Shown in pieces: positions 18,099 to 26,611 of a stretch of DNA of 57,289 bases. Positions within the stretch are counted from its first letter, which is position 1; each line of letters begins with the position of its first letter. A model generated the notes under the pieces. That model was not told where the DNA came from, made no database searches, and saw only the letters and a list, made by a program, of their open reading frames with translations. The position numbers and the translations under genes are program-made. This stretch comes from DASPTT01 sp035623275. Its GTDB lineage: Bacteria > Actinomycetota > Acidimicrobiia > Acidimicrobiales > UBA8190. The stretch lies in contig DASPTT010000058.1 of NCBI GenBank assembly GCA_035623275.1, positions 1 through 57,289 of the forward strand, written 5' to 3'.

Positions 18099-19522
18099 CC
18101 ACCGGCGCCGTCACCGGGCGGGACGCGGACGACCCGTTCGCCGCAGTGTGCCGCCTGGCCGACGCGGTGCTCTACGAGGGCTACGTCCTGTACCCGTATC
18201 GGGCGTCGGCGGCGAAGAACCGGAACCGCTGGCAGTTCGGCGTGCTCGTCCCGCCCGCGGCGGGCGCCGCCCATGCGTCCTCCGCCAGCTGCGAGTTCCT
18301 CGTCGACGGTCCCCACACCGAGCTGCGGCTGCTCGTCCGCTTCCTCCAGGTCCAGGCGCGGGTGGTCGAGGTGCCGGCGGGCGAGGGCGGCGGGTACCGC
18401 CCAGTGCCGTCGGCGTGCGCCGGCGAGCGAGTGTGGACGACGTGGGACGAGGCGGTCGAGCGCGAGGTCGACCTCGGCTGGGTGCCGTTGACGACCCTGG
18501 CGGGCTCCGGTGGCGGCGCACCGGTGTCGCTGGCGGGGGACCACGACACCGAGCAACTCGTCGACGACGAGGGCCGGCCCGTCGGCCGCCTCGTGCGCCG
18601 GTGCTGGCCGCTGGTCGGCGCCGTCACCGTCACGGCGGCGCCGTGCGAGGCGCCCTGCCCGCTCACCCGGATGCGGGTGGAGGTCCGCAACGACACCGTG
18701 TGGGACGGGCCGGAGGCGGGGTGGGACGAGACGACCCGGCGCTCGCTGCTGTCGGTGCACCTGCTCGTCGCAGCCAGGGGAGGCCGCTTCGTCTCGAGCC
18801 AGGACCCGCCGGCGTTCGCTTCGGCGGCCGCCGCCGCCTGCGTCAACCGCGGCCTGTACCCGGTGCTCGTCGGCGACCGCGGCGCCGACCGCGGCGCCGA
18901 CCCCGGCGCCGACGATCTCCTGCTCGCAGCGCCGATCATCCTCTACGACCACCCCGAGCTGGCACCGGAGAGCCAGGGCGACTCCTTCGACGCCACCGAG
19001 ATCGACGAGATCCTCACGCTGCGGGTCCTGACCCTGACCGACGAGGAGAAGGCGGAGGCGAGGGCCACCGACCCCCGGGCCGCCGCGGTCGTCGACCGCT
19101 GCGACGGGATGCCCGAGGAGGTGCTCGCCCGGCTGCACGGCGCCATCCGGTCGCTCCGGCCGCTGGGCGCGGACGTGGGGCGGTGCCAGCCCGGGGGCCC
19201 CGGTCTCCCGTGGTGGGACCCCGGGGTGGACGCCGCCTTCGACCCGCGCACCGACGTTGTGCTGGTCGACGGCTCGGTGGTGGGGGCGGGGGCCAAGGTC
19301 CGGCTGTCACCCTCGCGGCGCGCGGACGCCCAGGACATGTTCGTCGCCGGGCGCAGCGCCACGGTCACCGGCGTCTACCACGACGTGGACGGGGACGTGC
19401 ACGTGGCCGTGGTCGTCGACGACGACGACGACCAGGGCGCCGCCCTGCACGACTGGTACGGGCGCTACCTCTACTTCCGGCCCGACGAGCTCGACGTGCC
19501 GGACGAGGCGGCCCCGTCGTGA
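18095..19522 (+). CDS. Conserved hydrogenase-operon protein, function unknown
   Basis: 475 residues; I do not recognise a named domain. The N-terminus ('LADAVLYEGYVLYPYRASAAKNRNRWQFG') and the middle ('LVRRCWPLVGAVTVTAAPCEAPCPLTRMRVEVRN') look well conserved, and the protein seems soluble. Three copies of a 12-bp unit at 18875-18910 encode a D-R-G-A repeat. The last 60 residues hold a short beta-strand domain ('GAKVRLSPS', 'ATVTGVYHDVDGDVHVAVVV'). The start GTG overlaps the DUF6084 stop and its stop overlaps the GTG of the maturation protease. That ties its role to assembly or electron transfer of the hydrogenase. Confidence 0.75.
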   Translation: MTTGAVTGRDADDPFAAVCRLADAVLYEGYVLYPYRASAAKNRNRWQFGVLVPPAAGAAHASSASCEFLVDGPHTELRLLVRFLQVQARVVEVPAGEGGGYRPVPSACAGERVWTTWDEAVEREVDLGWVPLTTLAGSGGGAPVSLAGDHDTEQLVDDEGRPVGRLVRRCWPLVGAVTVTAAPCEAPCPLTRMRVEVRNDTVWDGPEAGWDETTRRSLLSVHLLVAARGGRFVSSQDPPAFASAAAAACVNRGLYPVLVGDRGADRGADPGADDLLLAAPIILYDHPELAPESQGDSFDATEIDEILTLRVLTLTDEEKAEARATDPRAAAVVDRCDGMPEEVLARLHGAIRSLRPLGADVGRCQPGGPGLPWWDPGVDAAFDPRTDVVLVDGSVVGAGAKVRLSPSRRADAQDMFVAGRSATVTGVYHDVDGDVHVAVVVDDDDDQGAALHDWYGRYLYFRPDELDVPDEAAPS

Positions 19523-20085
19523 CCGCGCGGGTCCTCGTGGCCGGGATCGGCAACATCTTCCTGTCCGACGACGGGTTCGGCAGCGCGGTGGCCGCCCGGC
19601 TCGCGGCCGAGCCCTGGCCCGAGGGGGTGCGGGTGGGTGACTTCGGGATCCGGGGCGTGCACCTGGCCTACGAGCTGCTCGACGGCTACGACGCCCTCGT
19701 CCTCGTCGACGCCATGGCCACGGGCGAGGCGCCCGGTGCGCTCACCGTCCTGGAGCCGACCGTGGAGAGCGCCGAGGACGCGGCGCCCCCCTTGCCCTCG
19801 CTCGCCGCCTTCGACGCGCACGGCATGGACCCGGCGACGGTCCTGCGCTTGCTGGCGGACCTCGGCGGGCAGGTGCGCTCGATCGTCGTGGTGGGCTGCG
19901 AGCCGGCGAGCCTGGAGGAGGGCATGGGTCTGAGCGAGCCGGTGGCCCGTGCGGTCGAGCCGGCCACGGTGCTGGTGCGGGAGCTGGTGTCGGCGCAGCT
20001 CGCCTCGGCGGGCGGCGCCGCTGAATGGGCTATGGTCCGGTCGCTCCCCGACATCGCTTGCTCCCTCGAGATGCGGGAGATGTGA
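19519..20085 (+). CDS. Hydrogenase maturation protease (HyaD/HycI family)
   Basis: 188 residues. This nickel-dependent endopeptidase removes the C-terminal tail of the large subunit once the NiFe centre is built. It has 'GIGNIFLSDDGFG' near the N-terminus, an aspartate in 'LVLVDAMATG' and a histidine in 'FDAHGMDPATVL', the three nickel-sensing positions of the family. The substrate is most likely the HhyL tail after H571. Its GTG overlaps the stop of the 475-residue protein. The YceI gene begins four bases downstream. Confidence 0.92.
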   Translation: MTARVLVAGIGNIFLSDDGFGSAVAARLAAEPWPEGVRVGDFGIRGVHLAYELLDGYDALVLVDAMATGEAPGALTVLEPTVESAEDAAPPLPSLAAFDAHGMDPATVLRLLADLGGQVRSIVVVGCEPASLEEGMGLSEPVARAVEPATVLVRELVSAQLASAGGAAEWAMVRSLPDIACSLEMREM

Positions 20086-20089
20086 ACCG

Positions 20090-20602
20090 TTGGCCCGCTA
20101 TGTGATCGTCCCCGACCGCTCCACCGTGTGGATCGACGCCAAGTCGAGCCTGCACCCGATCCACTCCGAGGTGCGGGGCCTGCTCGGGTTCGTCGACGTG
20201 GAGGTCGACGGGTCGGGCGCGCTGGACCTGTCGAAGACGCCCAGCGGTCATCTCGAGCTGGCCGTCGACCAGCTGTCGTCGGGCAACCCGCTCTACGACC
20301 GCGAGATGAAGCGGCGCATCGAGTCTCGCCGGTACCCGACCATCGTCGGCGACCTGTCGGAGATGTCAGCCGACGGCGAGGCGGGCAGCTACGTGGTGCG
20401 CGGCGACGTCACCTTCAAGGGCGTCACGCAGGTGTGCCAGGACACCATGACCATCGCGGCGAAGGAGGACCTGCTGGTGCTGGAGGGGGCCCACACCTTC
20501 GACGTGCGGGACTTCGGGATGGAGCCGCCCAGGATCATGATGCTCAAGGTGCACCCCGAGGTCGACGTCCGGGTGGAGATCACGGCCAGGCGGGAGGGCT
20601 GA
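20090..20602 (+). CDS. YceI family lipid-binding-like protein
   Basis: About 170 residues. YceI proteins are beta-barrels of the lipocalin-like type that bind polyisoprenoid or other lipids. Family motifs include 'STVWIDAKSSLHPI', 'LYDREMKRRIES' and 'DVTFKGVTQ'. No signal peptide is seen, so it is probably cytoplasmic, unlike E. coli YceI. The start is uncertain: TTG at 20090 has GGGAG ten bases upstream, and GTG at 20102 is an alternative. Its stop overlaps the ATG of hypA. A role linked to a quinone-like electron acceptor of the hydrogenase is an attractive guess only. Confidence 0.85.
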   Translation: MARYVIVPDRSTVWIDAKSSLHPIHSEVRGLLGFVDVEVDGSGALDLSKTPSGHLELAVDQLSSGNPLYDREMKRRIESRRYPTIVGDLSEMSADGEAGSYVVRGDVTFKGVTQVCQDTMTIAAKEDLLVLEGAHTFDVRDFGMEPPRIMMLKVHPEVDVRVEITARREG

Positions 20603-20937
20603 TGCACGAGCTGGGGTTGTGCGCGGACATCGTGGGGGCCGTGACGCGACGGGCCGGGGACCGGCCCGTCGCCCGGGTCACGGTCCGGGTGGGCGCCCTG
20701 CACCACGTCCACCCCGAGGCCTTCGCCCAGTCGTTCGCCCTGGCGGCAGCGGGCACCTCTGCCGATGGCGCGGTGGCCGAGCTGGTGCTCGTCCCCATGA
20801 CCATGCGCTGCCGGGCCTGCGGGTCGGCGGCAGAGTCGGTGGAGCCCGTGGTGGCCTGCCCTGCGTGCGGGGCCCCGGAGGTCGACCAGCGCGGCGGCGA
20901 CGAATTGGTGCTCGAGTCCCTCGAGTACCGGGCCTGA
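20602..20937 (+). CDS. hypA: Hydrogenase nickel insertion protein HypA
   Basis: 111 residues. HypA binds nickel through its N-terminal Met-His-Glu and delivers it to the hydrogenase large subunit, normally with the GTPase HypB. The sequence starts 'MHELGLC', with H2 and E3 present, and has the structural zinc site C70-x2-C73 with C86-x2-C89. The ATG overlaps the YceI stop. hypC follows after nine bases. No hypB is found in this window, so HypB must be elsewhere, absent or replaced. Confidence 0.95.
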   Translation: MHELGLCADIVGAVTRRAGDRPVARVTVRVGALHHVHPEAFAQSFALAAAGTSADGAVAELVLVPMTMRCRACGSAAESVEPVVACPACGAPEVDQRGGDELVLESLEYRA

Positions 20938-20946
20938 GGGGGGGCG

Positions 20947-21219
20947 ATGTGCCTCGGCATCCCGGGTGAGGTGGTCGAGCTGGTCGAGTCCAACCAGGAC
21001 CTGGCCAAGGTCGAGGTCGCCGGGGTGCGGCGCAACGTCAACATCGGCCTGCTGGCAGACGAGGGGGTCGAGCCCGGCGACTGGGTGCTCATCCATGTCG
21101 GGTTCGCCATGTCGAAGATCGACGAGGACGAGGCGGCGCGCGCCATGGAGGGCCTCATGCTCATGGGCGCGGCGTACGAGGAGGAGCTGCGTGCGGTGCG
21201 GGAGTCGCAGATCGGCTGA
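20947..21219 (+). CDS. hypC: Hydrogenase assembly chaperone HypC
   Basis: 90 residues, normal for the family. The N-terminal 'MCLGIPG' carries the essential C2, which binds the iron being fitted with CN and CO ligands. HypC works with HypD and then escorts the Fe(CN)2CO unit to the large subunit. A G-rich stretch before the ATG acts as ribosome binding site. A 116-base gap without an evident gene separates it from hypD. Confidence 0.95.
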   Translation: MCLGIPGEVVELVESNQDLAKVEVAGVRRNVNIGLLADEGVEPGDWVLIHVGFAMSKIDEDEAARAMEGLMLMGAAYEEELRAVRESQIG

Positions 21220-21335
21220 GGCCATGGCGCGGCACCGGGCCCAGCCCCACGACGCGCCGCTGCAGCGGGTGGCGTAGGCGCGGGCGACGCCGCGCCGCAG
21301 GGAGCCGCAGGAGAGAGGACGAGGGGGAGGCCGCC

Positions 21336-22487
21336 GTGCGATTCGTCGACGAGTACCGGGACCCCGCGGCGGCGCGCGCCCTGCTCGAGCGCATCAGGGT
21401 CCTTGCCGGCGACGACCACGTCAAGTTCATGGAGGTCTGCGGCGGGCACACGCACACGATCTACCGCCACGGCATCGAGCACGTGCTGCCCGAGTCCGTC
21501 GAGCTGGTCCACGGGCCCGGGTGCCCGGTGTGCGTGATCCCGATGGGGCGCATCGACGACGCCATCGCCCTGGCCGAGACGTCCGGCGTGGTCTTCACGA
21601 CCTTCGGGGACATGATGCGGGTCCCGGGCTCCCGAGGCAACCTGCTCGGCGCCAAGGCGCGTGGGGCGGACGTCCGCTTCGTGTACTCGCCCCTGGACGC
21701 CCTGCGGGTGGCCAAGGAGAACCCTGAGCGCCAGGTCGTGTTCTTCGCGGTCGGCTTCGAGACCACCGCGCCCTCCACGGCGGTGACGCTCCTGGCGGCG
21801 CGCGAGGAGCGGGTCGACAACTTCAGCGTCTTCTGCAACCACGTGACGATCGTCCCGCCGATCAAGGCCATCCTCGACTCCCCGGACCTGCGCCTCGACG
21901 GGTTCCTCGGGCCGGGCCACGTGTCGACGGTGATCGGCCAGCGGCCCTACCGGTTCGTCCCCGAGGCCTACGGCAAGCCCCTGGTGACGGCGGGCTTCGA
22001 GCCCCTCGACATCCTCCAGGCGGCGGTGATGCTCCTGACCCAGCGGCGCGAGGGCCGGTGCGAGGTCGAGAACCAATACACGCGCTGCGTGCGCGAGGAA
22101 GGGAACCCCCGGGCCCTCGCCTACCTGGCCGAGGTCTTCGAGCTCCGTCCGCACTTCGAGTGGCGGGGACTGGGGTTCATCTCCCAGAGCGCGCTCAAGC
22201 TGCGCCCGGAGTTCGCGCCCTGGGACGCCGAGCTCCGCTACACCGTGCCTGGGGTGCGGGTCGCCGACCCCAAGGCCTGCCAGTGCGGCGAGGTGCTCAA
22301 GGGGGTCATCAAGCCCTGGGAGTGCAAGGTGTTCGGCACCGCCTGCACCCCCGAGACGCCCATCGGGACGTGCATGGTCTCCTCCGAAGGGGCCTGCGCG
22401 GCGTACTACAACTTCGGGCGCCTGCACCGCGAGGCGGCGGCCAGCGTGGCGGTGCACCGGCGCTCGTCGGTGGGCGCCGGCGGCTGA
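21336..22487 (+). CDS. hypD: Hydrogenase iron-cofactor assembly protein HypD
   Basis: 383 residues from a GTG. HypD is the iron-sulfur scaffold on which the CN and CO ligands are attached to iron. Motifs seen are 'KFMEVCGGHTH', 'HGPGCPVCV', 'FFAVGFETTAPSTA' and the C-terminal cluster-binding cysteines in 'KACQCGEVLKGV', 'WECKVFGTAC' and 'EGACAAYYNF'. It is the last gene of the plus-strand hydrogenase operon and faces hypF tail to tail with a 21-base gap. Confidence 0.95.
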   Translation: MRFVDEYRDPAAARALLERIRVLAGDDHVKFMEVCGGHTHTIYRHGIEHVLPESVELVHGPGCPVCVIPMGRIDDAIALAETSGVVFTTFGDMMRVPGSRGNLLGAKARGADVRFVYSPLDALRVAKENPERQVVFFAVGFETTAPSTAVTLLAAREERVDNFSVFCNHVTIVPPIKAILDSPDLRLDGFLGPGHVSTVIGQRPYRFVPEAYGKPLVTAGFEPLDILQAAVMLLTQRREGRCEVENQYTRCVREEGNPRALAYLAEVFELRPHFEWRGLGFISQSALKLRPEFAPWDAELRYTVPGVRVADPKACQCGEVLKGVIKPWECKVFGTACTPETPIGTCMVSSEGACAAYYNFGRLHREAAASVAVHRRSSVGAGG

Positions 22488-22508
22488 CGCGGCCCCCGGA
22501 GACCTCGG

Positions 22509-24851
22509 TCACCGGGTAGGGGGAGACGGGGCCGGAGCGGGGGAGCCGCCCAGGGCGGCGACGGCCGCCTGCCCGACGCTGATCCCCCCGTCGTTGGGCG
22601 GCACGACCTCGTGGACGAGGACCTCGAGCCCCCGGCAGCGCAGGGCCTCGGCGACCACCGCGCCGAGGCGGGCGTTCTGGAAGACGCCGCCGCTGAGGGC
22701 CACGGTGCGAAGCCCCCGCCGGGCGGCGAGGCGCGCCGCGGCCTCGGCCGCCGCCGCGCCGAAGCTGTCGTGGAAGCCGGCGGCGATGTGCGCCGGCTCC
22801 ACGCCCGCATCACGGGCGTCGAGCACCCCGCGCACCAAGGGGGCCGGATCGAGCACGAGGAGGCCCCCGACGTCCTCGGCCGCCACCTCCAAGGGCAGCC
22901 CGTCACCGGGCTCGACCCGGCGGGCGAGGGCCTCGAGCTCCACGGCGGCCTGGCCCTCGTAGGTGACCACCCCGCGCACGCCGACGAGGGCGGCGACCGC
23001 GTCGAACAGGCGCCCCGCGCTCGACGTCGTCCGGCTCGCGCCCGGCGCCTCGAGCAGGCCCAGCACCGCGGCCCAGCGCGGGTCGAGCGCGGGCCCGAGC
23101 CCGGCCGCGCGCGTCTCCCCGCAGGCGGTGGCCACCCAGCTCAGCGCCATCCGCCACGGCTCGAGGACGGCCGCCGTGCCGCCGGGCAGGGCGACTGGGC
23201 GCAGGTGCCCCACCCGCTCGTAGCCGCCGAGGTCGGCGACCAGGAGCTCGCCCCCCCACAAGGTCCCGTCAGGGCCCAGCCCCAGCCCGTCGAAGGCCAT
23301 GCCCAAGACGGTGTCGCTGCGGCCGTGCTCGGCCAGGCACGAGGCGATGTGGGCGTGGTGGTGCTGGACGGCCAGCGTGTCGAGGTCGCCGTCGAGGGCC
23401 CACTTCGTCGAGAGGTACTCGGGGTGCAGGTCGTGCGCCACCACCTCCGGGGTCACGCCGTAGAGCGCGGGCAGATGTCGCGTGGCCTGGAGGAACGAGC
23501 CGTAGGTGGCCAGGTGCTCGAGGTCGCCGATGTGGTGGCTGGTCACGAGCCGCTCGCCCTTGGCCACCGACACGGTGTTCTTGCGCTCGGCACCGACCGC
23601 CAGCACCTGGCGCTGCGCGCGCCAGGGGAGGCGGATCGGCTCGGGGGCGTAGCCCCGCGAGCGCCGCACCATCTGGGTGCGACCGTTGGCCGCCCGGACG
23701 ACCGAGTCGTCGCAGCGGATGTGGATGGGCCGGTCGTGGGTGAGCAGGGCGTCGACCATGGGGCCGAGACGCGCCACGGCGTCGTCGTCTCGGTGGGCGA
23801 TGGGGTCGTCGGACAGGTTGCCGCTCGTCAGCACGATCGCCCGGCCCACGCCCAGGGACAGCAGATGGTGCAGCGGCGAGTACGGCAGCATCACCCCGAC
23901 CTCGGCCAGGCCGGGGGCGACACCGGGTGCCAGGGCGGCGTCCTCCCGGCGCGGCGCCAGGACGATGGGACGGCGCGCCGAGCACAGCACCGCCCGGGCC
24001 GGCGCGTCCAGGTGGCACGCCGCCTCGGCACTGGCGAGGTCGGCCACCAGCACGGCGAAGGGCTTGTCGTCGCGGGCCTTGCGCCGTCGCAGCTCGGCCA
24101 CCGCCACGGCGTCGGTGGCGTCGACCGCCAGGTGGTAGCCGCCGACCCCCTTGATCCCCACGATCCTCCCGGTGCGCAGGGCGTCGACGGCCCCTGCCAG
24201 CGCGTCGTCGCCCTCGGCGAGGGGGGCCCCCGCGGGGGTGCGCAAGGTCAGGCGGGGCCCGCACACGGGACAGGCGTTGGGCTGGGCGTGGAAGCGCCGG
24301 TCCGCCGGGTCGTCGTACTCGGCCTGGCACCGCCGGCACATGGCGAAGCCCGCCATGGTGGTGGCCGGGCGGTCGTAGGGGACGGAGAGCACGATCGTGT
24401 AGCGGGGACCGCAGGCCGTGCAGTTGGTGAACGGGTACCGGTGTCGGCGGTCGCCGGGGTCGTCCACCTCGGCCAGGCAGGCCGGGCACGTGGCGCCGTC
24501 CACGCCCACCGCCACGTCGGGGGTGCCGTCGTGCGCGCTCTCGACGATGCGGAAGCGCGGTCGCGCCGCGCCGCCATCGGCCTGGGCGCCGCCGCGGTCG
24601 TCGCCGGCGTCGGCCGGGGCCGTGAGCACCTCGACGCCGGTCACGCTGGCCAGCGGCGGGGGCGACTCGACCAGGACGCGGCAGAGCTCGGCCAGGGCGT
24701 CGGGGCTCCCGGCCACGTCGATGACCACGCCGGCGGTGTCGTTGCCGACCGAGCCCGACAGGCCCAGCGCCACCGCGTGGCGGTAGACGAAGGGCCGGAA
24801 TCCCACGCCCTGGACGGTGCCGGTGACCCGGAGGCGCCGCCGCTCGATCAT
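22509..24851 (-). CDS. hypF: Carbamoyltransferase HypF
   Basis: 780 residues. HypF makes the carbamoyl-AMP that is transferred to HypE and becomes the cyanide ligand. Domain order: acylphosphatase (1-95, 'GTVQGVGFRPFVYR'), two zinc-finger motifs ('CPACLAEVDD...CTACGPRYT' and 'CRRCQAEY...CPVCGPRL', about 155-235), a YrdC-like domain ('GIKGVGGYHLAVDA', about 240-400) and a Kae1-like C-terminal domain with 'HHHAHIASCLAEHG' and 'ALSGGVFQNARL'. It is the last gene of a minus-strand unit and starts six bases after the hypE stop. Confidence 0.95.
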   Translation of the reverse strand: MIERRRLRVTGTVQGVGFRPFVYRHAVALGLSGSVGNDTAGVVIDVAGSPDALAELCRVLVESPPPLASVTGVEVLTAPADAGDDRGGAQADGGAARPRFRIVESAHDGTPDVAVGVDGATCPACLAEVDDPGDRRHRYPFTNCTACGPRYTIVLSVPYDRPATTMAGFAMCRRCQAEYDDPADRRFHAQPNACPVCGPRLTLRTPAGAPLAEGDDALAGAVDALRTGRIVGIKGVGGYHLAVDATDAVAVAELRRRKARDDKPFAVLVADLASAEAACHLDAPARAVLCSARRPIVLAPRREDAALAPGVAPGLAEVGVMLPYSPLHHLLSLGVGRAIVLTSGNLSDDPIAHRDDDAVARLGPMVDALLTHDRPIHIRCDDSVVRAANGRTQMVRRSRGYAPEPIRLPWRAQRQVLAVGAERKNTVSVAKGERLVTSHHIGDLEHLATYGSFLQATRHLPALYGVTPEVVAHDLHPEYLSTKWALDGDLDTLAVQHHHAHIASCLAEHGRSDTVLGMAFDGLGLGPDGTLWGGELLVADLGGYERVGHLRPVALPGGTAAVLEPWRMALSWVATACGETRAAGLGPALDPRWAAVLGLLEAPGASRTTSSAGRLFDAVAALVGVRGVVTYEGQAAVELEALARRVEPGDGLPLEVAAEDVGGLLVLDPAPLVRGVLDARDAGVEPAHIAAGFHDSFGAAAAEAAARLAARRGLRTVALSGGVFQNARLGAVVAEALRCRGLEVLVHEVVPPNDGGISVGQAAVAALGGSPAPAPSPPTR

Positions 24852-24857
24852 CGGCCG

Positions 24858-25961
24858 TCAGCAGATCCTGGGGAGCGGGTCGCCGACCAGCATGTCGACG
24901 ATGCGCGTCCCCCCGAAGGCCGTGCGCAGGACGACGATGCCCGCAGGGTCGTCGCGGATCTCGCCGACGACGGCGGCCTCGGCGCCAGTGGGCACCGAGC
25001 GCAACGCGTCCAGCGCGGCGGGCGCGTCGTCGGGCCCGACCACCGCCAGCAGCTTGCCCTCGTTGGCCACGTAGAGGGGGTCGATCCCCAGCAGGTCGCA
25101 CGCGCCGGCGACGGCAGGGTGCACGGGCAGCGCCGCCTCGTCGAGCACCACCGCGACTTCTGCGTCGAGCGCCAGTTCGTTGGCCACCGTGCCCACGCCG
25201 CCGCGCGTGGGGTCGCGCAGCCAGCGCGTCGAGGGCGCCGCGGCCAGGAGCGCGTCGACGAGCGGGGTCAACGGCGCGGTGTCGGACTCGATGTCGGCCT
25301 CCAGGGCCAGGTCGCCGCGCGCCAGCATCACCGCCATCCCGTGGTCGCCGATCGCCCCCGACACGAGCACAGCGTCGCCTGGCCGCACCTGGTCGGCGCC
25401 GAGGCGGCGGCCCAGGGGGACGACGCCCACCCCGGCGGTCGTGATGTAGGCGCCGTCGGCCGCCCCCCGGTCGACCACCTTGGTGTCGCCCGTGACGAGC
25501 ACGACGCCGGCCGCCCGCGCCGCCTCGGCCATGTCCTGGGCCAGCGCGGCCAGCTCGGCCACCGGGAAGCCCTCCTCCAGGACGAAGGCGGCCGACAGCC
25601 AGGCGGGGCGCGCGCCCATGACGGCCAGGTCGTTGACGGTCCCGTGCACGGCCAGGTGGCCGATCGACCCGCCGGGGAAGCGCAGCGGGCGCACCACGAA
25701 CGAGTCCGTGGTGAAGGCGATGGTCTCGCCGCCCGGCAGGGTGAGGACGGCCGCGTCGGTCAGCGGCGCCCGGTCGCCCGACCCGAACGCCTCCAGGAAC
25801 ACGGCGTCGACCAGGGCGGCCGACGCCTTGCCCCCCGCACCGTGGGCCAGGGTCACCACCTCGTCGCGCAGGCGGGGTCGGCGCCGCCGGAAGGTCTCGA
25901 TGCGGTCCAGCACGGCCGCCTCGCGGCCTGCCTCGGCCCTGGGCTCGCTCGCCTCCGTCAC
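24858..25961 (-). CDS. hypE: Carbamoyl dehydratase HypE
   Basis: 367 residues from the GTG at 25961, which overlaps the stop of the SIS gene by 4 bp; a start 14 codons upstream is possible but would overlap more. HypE dehydrates the thiocarboxamide on its C-terminal cysteine to thiocyanate, donating CN to iron. The chain ends in 'PRIC', the required terminal cysteine. 'LAHGAGGKA', 'TDAAVLTLPGG', 'VNDLAVMGA' and 'DPTRGGVGT' are the PurM-like ATP-binding motifs. Confidence 0.95.
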   Translation of the reverse strand: MTEASEPRAEAGREAAVLDRIETFRRRRPRLRDEVVTLAHGAGGKASAALVDAVFLEAFGSGDRAPLTDAAVLTLPGGETIAFTTDSFVVRPLRFPGGSIGHLAVHGTVNDLAVMGARPAWLSAAFVLEEGFPVAELAALAQDMAEAARAAGVVLVTGDTKVVDRGAADGAYITTAGVGVVPLGRRLGADQVRPGDAVLVSGAIGDHGMAVMLARGDLALEADIESDTAPLTPLVDALLAAAPSTRWLRDPTRGGVGTVANELALDAEVAVVLDEAALPVHPAVAGACDLLGIDPLYVANEGKLLAVVGPDDAPAALDALRSVPTGAEAAVVGEIRDDPAGIVVLRTAFGGTRIVDMLVGDPLPRIC

Positions 25962-26611
25962 GACGGGACCCCCGTCCCCATCCGGTCCTGGACCGCCGAC
26001 CACACGGCGTGGACGAGGGCGGACTGGGTCTCCTGGATGCGGTGCACGCTCTCGGAGCGGACGACCATGCAGTGGGCGATGTCGGGGCTGGCCGCCATGC
26101 CCCCCCCGTCGTAGCCGGCGAGACCGATCGTGAGCAGGCCGCGCCGGTGCGCCTCGGCCATGGCCCGCACCACGTTGTCGGAGTTCCCGCTGGTCGAGAA
26201 GCCCATGGCCATATCGGACGCAGTGGCGTGGGCGATGAGCTGGCGGGAGAAGACCAGCTCGAAGCCGACGTCGTTTCCGAGGGCGGTGAGCACGGCCGTG
26301 TCCTCGGCGAGCGAGCGCGCCGGCAGGGGCGTACCACCGGGCGCCAGCGCGAAGAGCGAGGCGCTCAGCGCGGCGTCGGTGGCACTGCCGCCGTTGCCGA
26401 AGGTGAAGAGCCGCCCGCCCGTCGCGAAGCGCGCCGTCATCTCGCCGGCCAGCGTGGCGATCTCGCCGGCCAGGCGCGCCAGGGTCTCGTCGCGCAGGGC
26501 GGCGCTCTGGTCCATCTTGGCGCCGGCCGACGCGGCCAGGTCGCCGAGCAGGCCCGCCTGGTCACGCTCGTCGGCCTCGATGAACGGGTAGAGGAAGTCG
26601 CTGCCGCTCAT
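25958..26611 (-). CDS. SIS-domain protein, sedoheptulose-7-phosphate isomerase-like
   Basis: 217 residues with one sugar isomerase (SIS) domain. 'RLFTFGNGGSATDAA' and 'GFSTSGNSDNVVRA' are phosphosugar-binding motifs like those of GmhA. 'SVHRIQETQSALVHAVW' near the end is also GmhA-like. In actinobacteria such genes recur in hydrogenase maturation operons, where the role is unknown. Its ATG overlaps the stop of the upstream SIS/HypC-like gene and its stop overlaps hypE. That makes a heptose pathway role less likely than a maturation role; this is inference. Confidence 0.85.
   Translation of the reverse strand: MSGSDFLYPFIEADERDQAGLLGDLAASAGAKMDQSAALRDETLARLAGEIATLAGEMTARFATGGRLFTFGNGGSATDAALSASLFALAPGGTPLPARSLAEDTAVLTALGNDVGFELVFSRQLIAHATASDMAMGFSTSGNSDNVVRAMAEAHRRGLLTIGLAGYDGGGMAASPDIAHCMVVRSESVHRIQETQSALVHAVWSAVQDRMGTGVPS

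Noticed and set aside
21220..21335. A small gene between hypC and hypD.
   Set aside because: Only a 17-codon frame is present, without support.
22611..26114. A 1167-codon plus-strand frame opposite hypF and hypE.
   Set aside because: It is a GC-skew shadow: the minus strand encodes complete HypF and HypE with all motifs, while this frame is low-complexity His/Arg/Gly/Pro-rich.
25958..26611. Calling the SIS gene gmhA of a heptose pathway.
   Set aside because: No other heptose genes are nearby and it is translationally coupled to hypE, so the name would mislead.
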